Shown here piece by piece: positions 56,114 to 64,000 of a DNA stretch of 64,000 nt. The stretch is from positions 1-64,000 of the forward strand of contig NZ_JASHJX010000013.1 in assembly GCF_030732985.1 (NCBI RefSeq), read 5' to 3'. Made by a program: the position numbers and the translations under genes. Below the pieces are notes generated by a model, which saw nothing but the letters and a program-made list of their open reading frames with translations, had not been told where the DNA came from and ran no database searches. How positions within the stretch are numbered: the stretch's first letter is position 1; each line of letters starts with the position of its first letter. The DNA comes from Nioella sp. MMSF_3534. GTDB lineage: Bacteria > Pseudomonadota > Alphaproteobacteria > Rhodobacterales > Rhodobacteraceae.

Positions 56114-56704
56114 ATGGGATTTTTCAAACCGATTGTTGCGGGCCTGACCGCGCTTGCGCTGGCCGGGCCTGCCATGGCGCAGGATTGGGGGCTGCGGTCG
56201 AATTTCGAGCAACGATGGTTCTTTGCCGGAACCGGTACTGAGGGCGGGCCGATCAGCTTCAATTGCGCGGGCCACTATCCGGATGCGGACTGGTCCTATG
56301 GCGAGGGCGGCGGCCCCTATGACCCCTATATCATCCATGTTTCGATGACCGAAGCGCTTGGCCCCATTGATTGGAGCCAGCCGGACGCCGGACGCCGGTC
56401 GGACGTGATCTTTTCCATTGGCGGGCTTGGCTACCAGTTTCCGCAGATCCAGTGGAACGAGATGGTCGGCGATTGGGGTGTGGTGATTTCCATGGGCGAT
56501 CCGCTGATCACGGCGCTGCTGGCTGGCGGGCCGAGCGAGCTTTGGGCCGGAGATCGGCGAATTGCGCAACTGTCGGGGACCGGTCTTTCGGAAAACCTTG
56601 CGCAGGCGATCCGGTTCTGTGACGGCCATTGGGCCGCCATGGGCGTCGGGGTGCCCCAGCATGCCGCCCAGACCGTCATGTCCCTGAGAGGACAGGGCGG
56701 GTAA
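56114..56704 (+). CDS. Secreted protein of unknown function
   Basis: The 196-residue protein has a signal peptide (MGFFKPIVAGLTALALAGPA, cleavage near AMA-Q). The mature part has many Trp and Gly and two cysteines (FNCAGH, RFCDGH). It begins after an AGAGGGG ribosome site. The family is not recognised. It lies between two hydrolase genes on the same strand. Confidence 0.65.
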   Translation: MGFFKPIVAGLTALALAGPAMAQDWGLRSNFEQRWFFAGTGTEGGPISFNCAGHYPDADWSYGEGGGPYDPYIIHVSMTEALGPIDWSQPDAGRRSDVIFSIGGLGYQFPQIQWNEMVGDWGVVISMGDPLITALLAGGPSELWAGDRRIAQLSGTGLSENLAQAIRFCDGHWAAMGVGVPQHAAQTVMSLRGQGG

Positions 56705-56728
56705 GATCGGTTCGGTGAAATTGTAACG

Positions 56729-57421
56729 ATGGATCCTGTTGTTTTCATTCCGGGTTTCATGTCTGACGCGCGGGCGTTCCGGCATCAGATCGAGGCCCTG
56801 TCGTTGGATCGTCCGGTTCAAATCGCCTCGCTTGCCGGGTCCGATTCCGTGCGCGAGATGGCCAGCCTTGCCTTGCAGGGATTGCCGCAGCGCTGTGCGC
56901 TGGTCGGCCATTCCCTTGGCGGCATGGTGGCGATGGAACTGGCCCGCCTCGCACCGGACAGGGTCACGCGGCTGGTGCTGATCTCGACCGATGCGTTGTC
57001 GGAATTGCCGGGCGTCGCGGCGGCGCGCGATACGATGATTGCGCGGGCGCGGGCGGGTCGGCTTGCGGATGCGATGGCCGAGGCGCTGCCATCGGGGGCT
57101 TTGGCACCCGGGGCCGGTCGCGCCGGGGTTCTGGATATTGTCCGGCAGATGGCGGAACGGGCCGGAGTGGATGCCTTTCACGCCCAATCCCGCGCGATGC
57201 AGCGCCGCCCGGACCAGCAAGGAACGCTGCGCCGCCTGCCAGTTCCCACGCTCGTCGTCTGCGGAGCGCATGATCGTCTGTTTCCTGCCCGCCGGCACGA
57301 GGTGATGGCCGGGCTGCTGCCGCAAGGGCGGCTGGTGGTGTTGGAGGAGGCGGGGCATCTGCCGATGCTGGAGCAGCCCGAGGAGGTCACCGATCTGCTG
57401 CATCGGATGCTGAGGGTCTGA
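56729..57421 (+). CDS. Alpha/beta hydrolase
   Basis: The 230-residue cytoplasmic protein has GHSLGGMVA (nucleophile Ser), PGFMSDARAF near the N-terminus, CGAHDRLFPA (acid) and EEAGHLPMLEQP (His), all of the fold's catalytic elements. It resembles bacterial BioH/esterase-type enzymes. Ends 3 bases from the convergent DUF6151 gene. Confidence 0.85.
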   Translation: MDPVVFIPGFMSDARAFRHQIEALSLDRPVQIASLAGSDSVREMASLALQGLPQRCALVGHSLGGMVAMELARLAPDRVTRLVLISTDALSELPGVAAARDTMIARARAGRLADAMAEALPSGALAPGAGRAGVLDIVRQMAERAGVDAFHAQSRAMQRRPDQQGTLRRLPVPTLVVCGAHDRLFPARRHEVMAGLLPQGRLVVLEEAGHLPMLEQPEEVTDLLHRMLRV

Positions 57422-57424
57422 GCT

Positions 57425-57982
57425 CTATTCCGCCCTCGGGGCAAGCACCGGCGCGTTGATCGGGCTGCCATCGGCGTTGAAGAACGGAGTCTGTCTGCCC
57501 CTGCGTCCCAGCTTTGCGGCGACGGTACGTTTCACAAAGCGCCAGATGACCCGGCCGCCATTCTGGTGGCGCTGCTTGCCATTGGGGCCCGTGACGAAGC
57601 CATGGGCGATGACAGGGCCAAGTGGCGCGGGATCGGACAGGTTGCCCGTCAGGATGCCCGCGAAGGGCAGCGCAGGGGAGCCGAAAGTGTTGATCATCGG
57701 CGTATCGCAACATTGCGCCGTCCAGCGAAACAGGCCCTTTGGCGACAGCTGAACCGGGATCAACCGGTCGGCGCCCGTGGCGATCTCGATCCGGTCCGGG
57801 GTGGTCTGCCACAGATCGACGCCGCCCGCAGCCGAGTCGCCCAGACCCGAAAGCCGCATCGCGCGGGCGCAGGAATTGCAGTGGCAGACGACATGCGTTC
57901 CCTCTTGCGGGCGCACATCGTGCAGGATGCCGGTGACAGTGCCGCAGCGGCAGGCGAAGGGGATATCCGCGCCCGCCGTCAT
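57425..57982 (-). CDS. DUF6151 (GFA-like) zinc-binding protein
   Basis: The 185-residue protein shows a Cys-rich GFA-like site (FACRCGTVTG, VCHCNSCARAM, AQCCDTP). It lies 4 bases after the phaZ stop on the same strand, so it is co-transcribed. ATG 57982 was chosen because upstream residues are low-complexity. Function unknown. Confidence 0.78.
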   Translation of the reverse strand: MTAGADIPFACRCGTVTGILHDVRPQEGTHVVCHCNSCARAMRLSGLGDSAAGGVDLWQTTPDRIEIATGADRLIPVQLSPKGLFRWTAQCCDTPMINTFGSPALPFAGILTGNLSDPAPLGPVIAHGFVTGPNGKQRHQNGGRVIWRFVKRTVAAKLGRRGRQTPFFNADGSPINAPVLAPRAE

Positions 57983-57986
57983 GGGA

Positions 57987-59261
57987 TCATTCGGCGGCCG
58001 TGGTGACGGCGCTGACCGGGGTCTTGGGAACATCGCAATTGGCGTCGATGAAGTTCAGCACCAGCGGGCGAATGTTGGTGCGCCAGCTTTTCCCGGCGAA
58101 GATGCCGTAATGCCCGGCGTTCGGTTCCAGGTAGTTGGCCTTCTTCTCTTCCGGCAGGCCGGTGCATAGCCGCAGCGCAGCGACACATTGACCGGGGGCC
58201 GAGATATCATCCTTGCCGCCCTCGACTGTTTTCACCGCGACGGTGGTGATTTTGCCCAGATCGACCTGCTTGCCCGCGACGGTGAAGCGATTCTGTGCAA
58301 TCTCCAGCCCTTTGAAGATGCGTTCGACGGTGGACAGGTAGAATTCCGCCGTCATGTCCATCACGGCGAGATATTCGTCGTAGAACCGGTTGTGCTTGTC
58401 ATGATCCGAGGCTTCGCCCTTGGCGACGGCAAGGATCTGGTTGGAGAACGCCTTGGCGTGCTTTTCCGCGTTCATCGCCATGAAGGAGCTGAGCTGCTGA
58501 AGACCGGGATAAACCATCCGGCCCGCGCCCATATACTTGAAGCCGACGCGCTGAACGACATGGCGTTCCAGCGTGCCCATGGTGATGCGGTTGCCGAAAT
58601 CGGTGACGTCGGTCGCGGCGGCGTCGGGGTCGATCGGGCCGCCGATCAAGGTCAGCGTCCGGGGCTGTGCGTCGGGGTCTTCCTCGGCCAGATAGGCGGT
58701 GGCGGCCAGCGCGAGGGGCGCAGGCTGACAGACTGCGATCACATGGGTATCTGGCCCCATTTCGCGCAGGAAATCAACGAGGTAGAGCGTATAATCCTCG
58801 ATATCGAACTTGCCTTCCGACACCGGAATGTCGCGCGCATTGTGCCAATCGGTGATGTAGACGTCACAATCGGGCAGCAGGCTGACCACGGTCGAGCGGA
58901 GCAGCGTCGCGTAGTGGCCCGACATCGGCGCAACCAGCAGAACCTTGCGGCCCGTGGGCGCGCGGCCCTGCACCTTGAACCGGATCAGGTCGCCAAAGGG
59001 GCGGGGCATCACGCATTCGATATCGACCAGATGGTCGCGACCATCGGCACCGGGAATGGAATGGATGTTCCAGTCGGGCTTGGCGATCATCCGTTCGAAG
59101 CTGCGTTCCATGACCTCGCCCCAGGCGGCGGTCAGCTTGATCATCGGATTCGGGATCAACCCAAGCTGGGGGTAGCCGCACATCGCGCGTGCGGTGGACC
59201 CGAGCCACTGGTTGGTCACACGGATCGATTCCATCATGTCGTAGGTAAGAAGATGTTTCAT
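57987..59261 (-). CDS. phaZ: Intracellular polyhydroxyalkanoate depolymerase
   Basis: The 424-residue protein degrades stored polyhydroxybutyrate. It has the Cys-type lipase box VIAVCQPAPLAL (Cys178, as in Ralstonia PhaZ1), preceded by the conserved APMSGHYATLLR. ATG 59261 is preceded by GGAG. It is divergent from phaC, with a 127-base shared promoter region. Confidence 0.93.
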   Translation of the reverse strand: MKHLLTYDMMESIRVTNQWLGSTARAMCGYPQLGLIPNPMIKLTAAWGEVMERSFERMIAKPDWNIHSIPGADGRDHLVDIECVMPRPFGDLIRFKVQGRAPTGRKVLLVAPMSGHYATLLRSTVVSLLPDCDVYITDWHNARDIPVSEGKFDIEDYTLYLVDFLREMGPDTHVIAVCQPAPLALAATAYLAEEDPDAQPRTLTLIGGPIDPDAAATDVTDFGNRITMGTLERHVVQRVGFKYMGAGRMVYPGLQQLSSFMAMNAEKHAKAFSNQILAVAKGEASDHDKHNRFYDEYLAVMDMTAEFYLSTVERIFKGLEIAQNRFTVAGKQVDLGKITTVAVKTVEGGKDDISAPGQCVAALRLCTGLPEEKKANYLEPNAGHYGIFAGKSWRTNIRPLVLNFIDANCDVPKTPVSAVTTAAE

Positions 59262-59353
59262 CGCGCTGTGACTCCTGCAAAACTGAGGAACGACCGGTCC
59301 AGTCGGACCCGGATCATTTCGTCGCTTTGCCCCCTCACCCTGGCAAGGCTTAT

Positions 59354-59365
59354 ATGCACATGCAG
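59354..59365. promoter_or_regulatory. Possible degenerate PhaR half-site upstream of phaC/phaZ
   Basis: ATGC-ACAT-GCAG resembles the CTGC-N3-GCAG palindromes upstream of phaP and phaR, with one mismatch and one extra spacer base. It lies 24 bases before the phaC ATG and in the shared region with phaZ. Binding is speculative. Confidence 0.3.
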
Positions 59366-59388
59366 CATTGAGAGGGCAAAATCAAGTC

Positions 59389-61200
59389 ATGGCACAGCAC
59401 GCAGACGGAGGAGACAGCGACATGGGGGACAATCTTGAACGCCTCAATGCGAATCTCGCGAAGATGGAGGAGCTGTCCAAACGGATGGTGGCCGCCCTCG
59501 GACAGAAGGACCTGACAACCGACGCGGGCATGTCCGGGCCGGGGCAGGATCTGTATGTGAAAGCGGGGTCGGCGCTGTTCAACGAGATGCTGACAAACCC
59601 CACCAAGCTGATGGGCCATCAGGTGGCTTATTGGTCGAAGGCGGTGGAAAATTTCATCGAAACGCAGCAGGCGCTTGCAGCCGGGCAGTTCGAAATGCCC
59701 GAAGACGACGATGCCCCGAAGGACAAGCGCTTTGCCAACCCGATGTGGCGCACACATCCCTATTTCCGCTTCGTGCGCAAACAGTACGAGCTGAATTCCG
59801 ACGCCATCGAGCAATCCATGGCCGAGCTGGAGGGGCTGACCCCGAAGGAAAAGAGCCGGGTGGAGTTCTTTTCCCGCCAGATCATCGACCTCTTCGCGCC
59901 GACGAATTACCTCGCCACCAATCCCGACGCGCTGCAGAAGGCCATCGACACGGATGGGCAGAGCCTCGTGGACGGGCTGGAAAACCTTGTCCGCGACATC
60001 GAGGCCAACAAGGGTGAGCTGCTGCCGACCCTGTCGGACCCCAATGCCTTCAAGGTGGGTGAAAACATCGGCACCGCGGAAGGCAAGGTCGTGTTCCGCA
60101 ACCGGATGATGGAGGTGATTCAGTACGCGCCCAAGACCGACACGGTCTATCGCACGCCATTGGTGATTTTCCCGCCCTGGATCAACAAGTTCTACATCAT
60201 GGACCTCAAGCCCCAGAACTCGCTGATCCGCTGGATCGTCGAGCAGGGCTATACGCTGTTTGTCGTAAGCTGGGTGAACCCAGATGCCAGCTATGCCGAG
60301 GTCGGGCTGGAGGATTATATCGAGGAGGGATATCTTCAGGCGGTCGAGGTCGCCAAGGAGATCACCGGCGAGAAACAGGTCAATGCCGTGGGCTATTGCA
60401 TCGCGGGCACGACCCTGTCGGCGACGCTGGCGCTGATGCAGAAACGCGGCGACAAGTCGATCAAGTCGGCCACCTTCTTTACCACGCTCACCGATTTCAG
60501 CGATCAGGGGGAGTTTACCGTCTTCCTGCAGGATGATTTCGTCGACGCGATCGAGCGGCAAGTCACCGAGAAGGGCATCCTCGACAGTTTCTTCATGTCC
60601 AAGACCATGAGCTTCCTACGCTCGAACGATCTGGTCTACGGCCCTGCCGTGCGCAGCTACATGATGGGCGAGGCGCCGCCCGCCTTCGACCTGCTCTACT
60701 GGAACGGCGACAGCACCAACCTGCCCGGCCGGATGGTCAAACAGTACCTGCGCCAGCTTTGTCAGGGCAATGAGCTGGCCGAGGGAGGCTTCAAGATTCT
60801 GGGTGAAACGGTCAGCATCCGCGACATCAAGCTGCCGGTCTGTTCCGTCGGAACCAAGACCGACCATATTGCGCCCTGGAAGAACTGCTATCGCGGCTTT
60901 TCGCAGTTCGGCAGCCGCGACAAGACCTTCATCATGTCCGAGTCGGGCCATATCGCCGGCATCATCAACCCACCGTCCAAGAAGAAATACGGCCACTTCC
61001 TGAACCCCAAGGTCAAAGGCACCGCGGACGCGTGGCTGGAAGGCGCGGAATTCCATGAGGGCTCGTGGTGGCCGGTTTGGGAAGAGTGGTTGCAACGCCG
61101 GTCAGGGGCGCAGGTTCCCGCCCGCGAACCGGGTGAGTCGGGCCATGAAACGCTTGGCGATGCGCCTGGAACCTATGTTCTGGTGACGACAAAGGGCTGA
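59389..61200 (+). CDS. phaC: Class I poly(3-hydroxyalkanoate) synthase
   Basis: The 603-residue enzyme polymerises 3-hydroxyacyl-CoA at granules. The lipase-like box GYCIAG carries catalytic Cys337, with Asp492 (TDHIAPW) and His521 (SGHIAGI) completing the triad. ATG 59389 is used because it gives the N-terminal length I recall from related PhaC; ATG 59422, 8 bases after GGAGGAG, is a serious alternative. phaP and phaR follow. Confidence 0.95.
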   Translation: MAQHADGGDSDMGDNLERLNANLAKMEELSKRMVAALGQKDLTTDAGMSGPGQDLYVKAGSALFNEMLTNPTKLMGHQVAYWSKAVENFIETQQALAAGQFEMPEDDDAPKDKRFANPMWRTHPYFRFVRKQYELNSDAIEQSMAELEGLTPKEKSRVEFFSRQIIDLFAPTNYLATNPDALQKAIDTDGQSLVDGLENLVRDIEANKGELLPTLSDPNAFKVGENIGTAEGKVVFRNRMMEVIQYAPKTDTVYRTPLVIFPPWINKFYIMDLKPQNSLIRWIVEQGYTLFVVSWVNPDASYAEVGLEDYIEEGYLQAVEVAKEITGEKQVNAVGYCIAGTTLSATLALMQKRGDKSIKSATFFTTLTDFSDQGEFTVFLQDDFVDAIERQVTEKGILDSFFMSKTMSFLRSNDLVYGPAVRSYMMGEAPPAFDLLYWNGDSTNLPGRMVKQYLRQLCQGNELAEGGFKILGETVSIRDIKLPVCSVGTKTDHIAPWKNCYRGFSQFGSRDKTFIMSESGHIAGIINPPSKKKYGHFLNPKVKGTADAWLEGAEFHEGSWWPVWEEWLQRRSGAQVPAREPGESGHETLGDAPGTYVLVTTKG

Positions 61201-61226
61201 TTTCCAAGGGGTTTGCGAATATTTTG

Positions 61227-61237
61227 CTGCGGTGCAG
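61227..61237 (+). promoter_or_regulatory. PhaR operator O1 upstream of phaP
   Basis: The palindrome CTGCGGTGCAG fits CTGC-N3-GCAG. It lies upstream of the -35 region of the phaP promoter, centred 27 bases before the second operator. PhaR in Paracoccus is known to bind TGC-rich sites near phaP. Confidence 0.65.
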
Positions 61238-61245
61238 AAAAAGAC

Positions 61246-61274
61246 TTGATTTGCTGCGCTGCAGCATGCATATT
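61246..61274 (+). promoter_or_regulatory. Sigma70-like promoter of phaP
   Basis: TTGATT (61246-61251) and CATATT (61269-61274) are spaced by 17 bases, four of six matches each. Operator O2 lies entirely in the spacer, where a bound repressor would block RNA polymerase. Confidence 0.55.
61254..61264 (+). promoter_or_regulatory. PhaR operator O2 upstream of phaP
   Basis: The palindrome CTGCGCTGCAG (CTGC-N3-GCAG) sits between the predicted -35 and -10 hexamers of phaP. Its match to the sites at 61227 and 61924 supports a common regulator. Confidence 0.7.
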
Positions 61275-61336
61275 CTTTCGCATACGCAGAATTCAAACCC
61301 TACCGTCCCCGAGCGGGACAAACAGGAGACAGACCC

Positions 61337-61780
61337 ATGGCCAAGACCAACGATTTCACCAAATACATCAACGAAGCAATGGCTGCTTTCCCCGTTGACA
61401 TGACCGCCTATAACGACGCCTTCAAATCTTCCGCCGCAATGGGCGAGAAGTTCTCCAAGGTTGCTCTGGAAGCCGCCGAAAAGTCGACCGAGATCTCGAC
61501 CCAGTGGACCAAGGACACCCTGGCCAAGCTTGGCGATGTTGCAAAGGTCAAGGACGAGCCGACCGCCTACACCAAGTCGATGACCGATTTCGCATCGGCT
61601 CAGGCTGAAATGACCGCCGAAACCCTGGCCGCCTTCGCAGAGGTCGCCAAGAAAGTGCAGATGGAAACCGTCGAGCTGATGATGGCCGCCGGCAAGGAAG
61701 CTTCGGAAGAAGCCACCGCAGCCGTCAAGAAAGCCACCGCCGAGGTGACCACCGCTGCCAAGAAAGCTGCTGCCGCCTGA
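61337..61780 (+). CDS. phaP: Phasin
   Basis: The 147-residue amphipathic, Ala/Lys/Glu-rich helical protein is typical of granule-coating phasins (phasin_2 type, with FNAAFPVDMT-like FPVDMTAYNDAFK and EKSTEISTQWTKDT). It covers polyhydroxyalkanoate granules. AGGAGA precedes ATG 61337. A strong terminator follows, so phaR has its own promoter. Confidence 0.9.
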   Translation: MAKTNDFTKYINEAMAAFPVDMTAYNDAFKSSAAMGEKFSKVALEAAEKSTEISTQWTKDTLAKLGDVAKVKDEPTAYTKSMTDFASAQAEMTAETLAAFAEVAKKVQMETVELMMAAGKEASEEATAAVKKATAEVTTAAKKAAAA

Positions 61781-61836
61781 GGCGCCAGACAGCCCTGATT
61801 TCGCCCGGATTTCCTCCCACTCCGCGCGAATTCCAG

Positions 61837-61875
61837 AAGGACGGACCCGTGCCCCGGGCCCGTCCTTTTCTTTTG
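61837..61875 (+). terminator. Intrinsic terminator of phaP
   Basis: The stem 61837-61849 with 61855-61867 has 12 pairs and one mismatch, a 5-base loop and a TTTTCTTTT tail. It lies 56 bases after the phaP stop. Confidence 0.85.
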
Positions 61876-61923
61876 TGCGGTCAGGTGATTGCTTTTTGTG
61901 CACAAAGGACTAGGCTCTGCATG

Positions 61924-61934
61924 CTGCAATGCAG
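61924..61934 (+). promoter_or_regulatory. PhaR operator upstream of phaR
   Basis: The palindrome CTGCAATGCAG (CTGC-N3-GCAG) is 23 bases upstream of the phaR ATG. This position suggests autorepression of phaR. Confidence 0.65.
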
Positions 61935-61957
61935 TGTAAGGGATAAGGGAGTTGGCT

Positions 61958-62512
61958 ATGGCTGACACGAATGCACCGTTGCTGATCAAGCGCTATGCCA
62001 GCCGCAGGCTCTACAACACCGAGACGTCGGACTATGTGACGCTGGAAGACATCGCAGGCTTCATTCGCGAAGGCCGCGAGGTGAAGATCGTCGATCTGAA
62101 ATCGGGCGACGACCTGACCCGGCAATACCTGCTGCAGATCATCGCCGAACACGAAAGCCGCGGTGAAAGCGTGCTGCCCATCGGGGTGCTGACCGATCTG
62201 GTGCGCAGCTACACCACGCAGGCGCAAAGCGTCGTGCCGGAGTTTCTGGCCATGTCTTTCGAGATGCTGCGGGACGGACAGTCGAAAATGGTCGAGAACA
62301 TGACCGCGCTGAACCCGATGGCCAGCATGCCTGGGTTCGAGGCGATGCGCGCGCAGCAAGAGGCCTTCATGAAAGCCATGACCGGCGGCATGTCCGGCCA
62401 GTGGTCGGGGCCTGCCGCATCGGAGGACGAGGGCGGCGAAGAGGCCGGGGACGAGCTTTCCGAGATCAAGAAACAACTGGCCGAGCTTCAGTCGAAACTG
62501 TCCAAGCTGTGA
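61958..62512 (+). CDS. phaR: Polyhydroxyalkanoate synthesis repressor
   Basis: The 184-residue protein has the PhaR N-terminal DNA-binding domain (LLIKRYASRRLYNTETSDYV, then LEDIAGFIREG) and C-terminal acidic/coiled-coil tail (SEIKKQLAELQSKLSKL). PhaR binds polymer and represses phaP and itself until granules form. ATG 61958 follows AAGGGA; a TTG at 61952 is an inferior option. Operators at 61227, 61254 and 61924 fit this role. Confidence 0.95.
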   Translation: MADTNAPLLIKRYASRRLYNTETSDYVTLEDIAGFIREGREVKIVDLKSGDDLTRQYLLQIIAEHESRGESVLPIGVLTDLVRSYTTQAQSVVPEFLAMSFEMLRDGQSKMVENMTALNPMASMPGFEAMRAQQEAFMKAMTGGMSGQWSGPAASEDEGGEEAGDELSEIKKQLAELQSKLSKL

Positions 62513-62523
62513 TCCGCGACGAA

Positions 62524-62613
62524 GAAGGATTTTCCCGAAAATCCTTCAGGCGCGAAAGCCGGAAGATTTTTCTGGAAAAATCTTCTTTTTCAAAACTTTT
62601 CGTGAAAAGTTTT
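62524..62613. repeat. Three tandem perfect hairpins, second serving as phaR terminator
   Basis: H1: GAAGGATTTT/AAAATCCTTC, loop CCCG (62524-62547). H2: GAAGATTTTT/AAAAATCTTC, loop CTGG (62562-62585), followed by TTTTTC, so a good + terminator. H3: AAAACTTTT/AAAAGTTTT with loop CGTG (62592-62613). All have 9-10-bp stems and four-base loops and lie between the convergent phaR and DegT-family genes. Confidence 0.85.
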
Positions 62614-62615
62614 CG

Positions 62616-63839
62616 TCAGGTCCCGTAGGCGCGGGTCTGGGATTTCACGTCTTCGGCTGCAGCCAGAAGAGCCGAGGCGATGAAATCGAGATCATCCGTC
62701 TGAAGCCGCGCCGGCAGGCGCACATCGCAGGCCCGCATCAGCATGGCGCGCGTCCGGGGCAGATCGGGCTGGTCGCCGGGAATGAACTGCCAGTTCCAGA
62801 AGGCGCGGGCATTGTCGGTGGACAGGCCAAAGACCTGCACCTTGACCCCACGGGCCGCTGCCGCGTCTGCAAAAGCGCGGGCCTCAGAGTCATCGGTGAA
62901 ACCCACCAGATTGAACTGGATCGAGTCCGGTGCCCGGTCTTCCGGCAGAAGGGCGGGGGGCACCGACAGCCAGGGCGAGCTGTTCAGCAGCCCGGCCACA
63001 TAATCGTGGTTGCGCCGGCCATCGCGCACCCGGCGGGCGACTTCGGGCAGTTGCGAGCGGATGATGGCAGCCGATAGGTTCGACAGGCGCAGGTTATAGA
63101 GTGGCAGTTTGTTCTGCCAGCGGGCAAAGGCGGCAGCAAGATCGCCGGTATTGTCGCCCTCGGGTCCCTTGTGCTTGGCCCAGTTATGCTCATAGGCGCC
63201 GGACATGATCACCGCGCGTGCCACCAGATCCGCGTCATCGGTCACCAGGATGCCGCCCTCGCCGGAATTGACCAGCTTGTAGGACTGGAAGCTGAAACAG
63301 CCCACGCGCCCGATCGTGCCGATCTTGCGCCCGTGCCATGTGGTGCCGAGCGAATGGGCCGCGTCTTCGACCACCGGGATGCCGCGCGCATCACAGAGCG
63401 CCATGATAGCATCCATGTCAGAGGTGTGGCCACGCATATGGCTGATGATGACCGCGCCGATGCTGTCATCAAGCTTGGCAGCGAAGTCCTCCATATCGAC
63501 GCGGTAATTCTCTCCCACCTCGACCAGAACCGGCTGGCAGTTGGCATGCACCACGGCAGAAGGAACAGCGGCGAAGGTGAAGGCGGGGATCAGCACGCGG
63601 GTGCCGGGTTTCAACCCGAGACCCAGAAGCGAGAGGAAGAGCGCGGCAGAGCAGGAGGACACCGCCAGCGCGTATTTCATCCCCATCATGTCCGCGAATT
63701 CACGCTCCAGCAGGCTGACCGGCGCATCTTCGGGGGCCGTGTAGCGGAAGAGATCGCCTGTCAGAAGCAACCGCTCCACCTCGGCGCGGGCGCTTTCCGG
63801 GATCGGCTCGGCGTCATAGACATTTGGGGCGAGCGCCAT
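62616..63839 (-). CDS. DegT/DnrJ/EryC1-family aminotransferase
   Basis: The 407-residue PLP-dependent enzyme has VEDAAHSLG (Asp159) and SFQSYKLVNSGEGG with the PLP Lys188, the pattern of sugar aminotransferases. It probably makes an amino sugar or amino-deoxy sugar for surface glycans. Start ATG 63839. Substrate cannot be told from sequence alone. Confidence 0.88.
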   Translation of the reverse strand: MALAPNVYDAEPIPESARAEVERLLLTGDLFRYTAPEDAPVSLLEREFADMMGMKYALAVSSCSAALFLSLLGLGLKPGTRVLIPAFTFAAVPSAVVHANCQPVLVEVGENYRVDMEDFAAKLDDSIGAVIISHMRGHTSDMDAIMALCDARGIPVVEDAAHSLGTTWHGRKIGTIGRVGCFSFQSYKLVNSGEGGILVTDDADLVARAVIMSGAYEHNWAKHKGPEGDNTGDLAAAFARWQNKLPLYNLRLSNLSAAIIRSQLPEVARRVRDGRRNHDYVAGLLNSSPWLSVPPALLPEDRAPDSIQFNLVGFTDDSEARAFADAAAARGVKVQVFGLSTDNARAFWNWQFIPGDQPDLPRTRAMLMRACDVRLPARLQTDDLDFIASALLAAAEDVKSQTRAYGT

Positions 63840-63949
63840 GATTTCACCTTTTCGAAAATCAGTATTTCGAATTTCTTTACATCGGAATCGTAACAGGTCA
63901 AAGACAGAACTCGCCGCCTCAGCCGATTTCTGTCCTCTTTGGCCGCGGT

Positions 63950-64000
63950 TCAGCCCCGGTTCTGCAGGAAATGCGCGGCGATCTGCTGGCCGATCATGCT
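63950..64000 (-). CDS. 3' end of an unidentified gene (cut by window end)
   Basis: Seventeen codons run to a stop at 63950-63952 on the minus strand (SMIGQQIAAHFLQNRG). The reading frame and codon use look coding, but the fragment is too short for a family. It would be upstream of and co-oriented with the DegT-family gene. Confidence 0.35.
   Translation of the reverse strand, partial: SMIGQQIAAHFLQNRG

Overview
The window reads as a chromosomal segment of an alphaproteobacterium of the Rhodobacteraceae (Roseobacter/Paracoccus side). The evidence is high GC, a complex I (nuo) cluster interspersed with DUF5333, DUF5337, carboxymuconolactone-decarboxylase and birA-type genes, a phaZ/phaCPR polyhydroxyalkanoate locus, and the tat, serS-surE-pcm-M23 and yajC-secD-secF blocks. 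No rRNA, tRNA, CRISPR array, prophage or intact insertion sequence was seen.

Layout. (1) 1-17.8 kb: nuoE (3' end), F, G, H, I, J, K, L, M and N, all on +, with about a dozen small accessory genes in the gaps. Three of the first four genes (the nuoE tail and two orphan proteins) end in the same helix-hairpin-helix (HhH) domain. birA, coaX and rnj (RNase J) follow immediately, with coaX/rnj and rnj/next-gene overlaps. (2) 21-28 kb: an Fe(II)/2-oxoglutarate oxygenase, a DEAD-box helicase, a small lipoprotein, prfC, a Hint-domain protein and an atypical SDR. (3) 28.24-28.96 kb: a gene-free stretch unusually dense in GANTC (the CcrM methylation site). (4) 29-37.5 kb: an ABC ATPase, tatABC and a DUF815-like ATPase on +, convergent with serS, a TspO-like gene, surE, pcm and an M23/LysM lipoprotein on -. 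(5) 37.5-43.4 kb: an accessory stretch with direct repeats, an AT-rich DUF3800 gene, thyX, DUF817, glyoxalase and DUF1194 genes, REP-like double hairpins, a Mth938-like gene and a TauE/SafE permease. (6) 43.4-47 kb: secF, secD, yajC, cspA. (7) 47.2-50.1 kb: an ArsC-family gene, then a four-gene bufferin-type RiPP operon on - (DUF2282 precursor, DUF692 MNIO enzyme, DUF2063 partner, DoxX). (8) 50.5-57.4 kb: a small membrane protein, an epimerase, thrS, three alpha/beta hydrolases and a secreted protein. (9) 57.4-62.6 kb: DUF6151 and phaZ on -, divergent from phaC, phaP and phaR on +. Palindromes CTGC-N3-GCAG sit before phaP (two) and phaR (one) and are likely PhaR operators. (10) 62.6-64 kb: a DegT-family aminotransferase and the end of one more gene on -.

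How the parts fit: the first third supplies respiratory complex I plus poorly known companions; Tat and Sec genes handle export; the pha locus stores and mobilises carbon under an apparent autoregulated repressor; the buf-type operon probably makes a periplasmic metal-binding modified peptide. The features most worth follow-up are the GANTC-dense intergenic region, the unusual acidic tail on the bufferin-like precursor, the triplicated HhH module in the nuo cluster, and the structured repeats at 37.7-38.1, 42.1-42.3 and 62.52-62.61 kb.
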